Below the pieces are notes generated by a model. It made no database searches and was not told where the DNA came from. It saw nothing but the letters and a program-made list of their open reading frames with translations. Shown piece by piece: positions 62,280-64,000 of a stretch of 64,000 nt of DNA. The stretch spans positions 186,001 to 250,000 of the forward strand of contig DASVTR010000006.1 of NCBI GenBank assembly GCA_036387475.1, given 5' to 3'. Within the stretch, counting starts at the first letter, position 1. Every line of letters begins with the position of its first letter. Source of the stretch: DASVTR01 sp036387475. GTDB taxonomy: Bacteria; Acidobacteriota; Blastocatellia; Pyrinomonadales; Pyrinomonadaceae. Made by a program: the position numbers and the translations under genes.

Positions 62280-63212
62280 TTATCGCCTGCTTTTCAAAGC
62301 CAGTTCGGTTGATTGAATGCTCTGCCGCACCTGACGCTGCATGTCTGCCAAGGCCTCCTGAAGCTGCCGCAATCGACCGAGCACTTCCGGCAGCATCGAG
62401 GTCGGCGCAGCGGCGAAACCATTTTCGGTGGTAGGCTGAAGCGCCTCTTCAAGGTGGTCTGCGCTGATTTGCTCGTAGAGCATGACGGTACGCTTGGCCG
62501 GTCTGACGCCCAGTTCTTCTTTCAGCGCGGCGACGCAGCGCTCATACTGACGGAGCGCCGCCGTGCGGTCTTCTGCCAGATATTGCAAGCGCATCAAGCG
62601 CCTGTGCGTGCGCTCGCTGGCGCGGTCAAAGCGCAGTATACGCGCGCCGTAATCCAGTCCTTCTTCGTATTGATGATGCGCCTCGCAGTAGCCCATCAGC
62701 TTGTCCAGCATCGTCAGGTATATGTTCTGCAACTGCTCGCGCTTATACAAACACCAGTCCTGATACCAGCCTTCGAGTAAATCGCCTTGATAGAGACTGA
62801 CGGCTTCACGCATCATGCGTGCGCTGTCGTCGTCAAGCTCACGGCCCGGTTTTTTTTGCACCGAGGCGAAGCCAAGCTCAAATGCTGCCACGTCCAGGAG
62901 CAAGTCCGCCCTCGTATTGATTTGCACCCAGCCCGGCTCGATTAAAAGCACGCGGTGTTCACACTGGGCTTCGTGTGCGCTGAGCGCGATTTGCAGATGC
63001 CATAAAGTCTGCCGCAGATATTTCTTTGATTGCGTGGTGGAATTGTCGCCCCATAATAAACCGGCCAACGTCTCACGCGGGTGCGAATGCTCCCGGTGAA
63101 GCAACAGATATGAGAACAATTCCTGCACCTTACAGGAATCAAATCCGTCCAATATCTGTTCACCTGTCCGGGCTGAGAATTTACCGAACAAGCTGATGGA
63201 TAACGTCGCCAT
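62280..63212 (-). CDS. BTAD/SARP-type transcriptional regulator at the head of the eCIS locus
   Basis: About 310 residues from ATG 63212 (AGGTGA five bases upstream; an in-frame GTG at 63221 is rejected). The N-terminal winged-helix DNA-binding domain shows LSISLFGKFSARTG, KVQELFSYLLLHREHSHPRE and LAGLLWGD. The bacterial transcriptional activator domain (about 95-245) has the TPR-like run YQGDLLEGWYQDWCLYKREQ, LDYGARILRFDRASERTHRR and ALRQYERCVAALKEELGVRP. A C-terminal coiled coil follows. BTAD regulators activate clusters by direct promoter binding. Here control of the eCIS unit downstream is inferred from position. It lacks the ATPase of larger SARPs. Confidence 0.88.
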   Translation of the reverse strand: MATLSISLFGKFSARTGEQILDGFDSCKVQELFSYLLLHREHSHPRETLAGLLWGDNSTTQSKKYLRQTLWHLQIALSAHEAQCEHRVLLIEPGWVQINTRADLLLDVAAFELGFASVQKKPGRELDDDSARMMREAVSLYQGDLLEGWYQDWCLYKREQLQNIYLTMLDKLMGYCEAHHQYEEGLDYGARILRFDRASERTHRRLMRLQYLAEDRTAALRQYERCVAALKEELGVRPAKRTVMLYEQISADHLEEALQPTTENGFAAAPTSMLPEVLGRLRQLQEALADMQRQVRQSIQSTELALKSRR

Positions 63213-63912
63213 TGCGTTCACCTATAGAGGTCTAAGGCGAAAACACCGCACAGAGATATTTTCACGGTTGTGTGAAACGGCGCACGCTTGGCCGGAGGTT
63301 CCGGGTGGCGATGGGCAAGGGCAACGAAACAGTGAGTGCCGCAATCGTCAAGCGATGACTGAAGACTGAGACGCCGCTGCATTGTGGGTCAAGGATAGAT
63401 GTTCTTTCGGACGACGTATCCTTTACGCGCAGGCAAGACGGCGACGGCGGAGGTTACACTATCGGACAAGCTCCGTCGCCACCTGCACTAGAGGCAGCAG
63501 CGTTTTCACTTTATCAATCAGAAGCAAACGGCTCAGCAATAATAGCAGAGCGCGCACCGGCAAACAGTCTGTCACCGAAATCCGAGCGACAGCATTTGCT
63601 ACCTACCTTCCCCTGTTCGCTTCTTTCTACGGGAGCAAGGTCATTACGTGAGGCTGCCAGAGAAAATACAGAAGACCGGCAGCTTGTAAAGACTAAAATG
63701 CCCGCGAGGGTGGCTATAAATTTACGTTTGTGCGAAAAGCAAGCGGAGGTTATACCCGTACGGCCAAACCTGTCAACAGAAATCTTCCGTTCCGTCTTAT
63801 CGAGAGCAATGAGCGTTCTCCTTACGTCTTCCCTCTTCACGCTTTTTGCGATAAAAGTCTTTTTGGAAACGCAAAGCCAGGACATCACATCTTGAAATCG
63901 AGAGGACAAGAA
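63213..63912. other. 700-base divergent intergenic region with no supported gene
   Basis: This separates the BTAD regulator (leftward) from the secreted protein gene (rightward). Opposed open frames in 63514-63984 cover each other, lack ribosome sites and resemble no family. Promoters for both flanking genes should lie here, but none was clear. Confidence 0.5.
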
Positions 63913-64000
63913 ATGAACGGACAGCGGCTCACAGCTTTGGCACTCCTGATGATAGTAGTGACGTTGACTGCTTTCGGACAACAAGAGCGCCGCGACCCGG
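63913..64000 (+). CDS. Start of a secreted protein gene, truncated by the window end
   Basis: ATG 63913 is preceded by GAGGA at 6-7 bases. The 29 visible residues are a signal peptide: NGQRLTALALLMIVVTLTAFG, with likely cleavage before QQERRDP. Nothing can be said about the mature protein. Confidence 0.75.
   Translation, partial: MNGQRLTALALLMIVVTLTAFGQQERRDP

Noticed and set aside
26527..63212. Type VI secretion system or a prophage
   Set aside because: No TssJLM membrane complex, ClpV, capsid, terminase, integrase or lysis genes; DUF4255, LysM, DUF4157 and AAA+ point to an eCIS.
63514..63984. Opposed open frames of 156 and 99 codons before the right-edge gene
   Set aside because: They lie over each other and over the start of the clear signal-peptide gene; neither has a ribosome site or a protein-like pattern.

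Overview
The window looks like a chromosomal segment of a Gram-negative environmental bacterium, most probably an acidobacterium close to the Blastocatellia. This is an inference from moderate G+C, large secreted proteins with BACON, SBBP and VCBS/FG-GAP repeats, Ppk1 next to a DUF4956 protein, and the overall gene style. No rRNA, tRNA, CRISPR array or insertion sequence was recognised.

Region 1 (1-24.6 kb) is ordinary and envelope-oriented. It holds a 5'-truncated metzincin protease with BACON and Ig-like repeats, a LigB/DODA-type dioxygenase, a YceI protein, a secreted metallophosphoesterase with a small secreted partner, polyphosphate kinase (ppk1) followed by a DUF4956 membrane protein, a lipoprotein, a secreted protein with kinase-like residues, and an MFS exporter. 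Two giant secreted repeat proteins share a C-terminal domain. A GNAT - alcohol dehydrogenase - M1 peptidase operon sits behind a good sigma70-type promoter. A zinc-ribbon membrane protein closes the region.

Region 2 (24.6-63.2 kb, all on the minus strand) is a large extracellular contractile injection system (eCIS; Afp/PVC/MAC-like). In transcription order it contains a BTAD/SARP-type regulator, an 80-aa protein, a DUF4255 tail terminator, a carboxypeptidase-regulatory-like protein, sheath 1, tube 1, sheath 2, tube 2, a 66-aa protein and a LysM protein. Next come a gp27-like hub, an 86-aa protein, a gp5-like spike, a hydrophobic 252-aa protein, gp25, a gp6/J-like baseplate protein and an NHL/tail-protein-I fusion. 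Three fibre-like proteins with a common N-terminal domain follow, one of them collagen-like, then an Ig-like protein, a tape-measure candidate and an AAA+ ATPase. The last three genes are a 2304-aa DUF4157 cargo/effector and two helical (HEAT-type) proteins. Spacing is mostly very short or overlapping, which suggests one long transcription unit, but several spacers around the tube, sheath and hub genes carry long inverted repeats.

The most notable content is the effector. It combines a short DUF4157 (HELAH) leader, a long K/E-rich segment, annexin-like GxGTDE repeats, a hydrophobic block and a C-terminal region with a PD-(D/E)xK-like nuclease signature. The set of three fibre-like proteins built on one shared N-terminal domain is the second main point of interest. 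No PAAR spike tip was found. A divergent secreted protein starts at the right edge (63913, truncated by the window).
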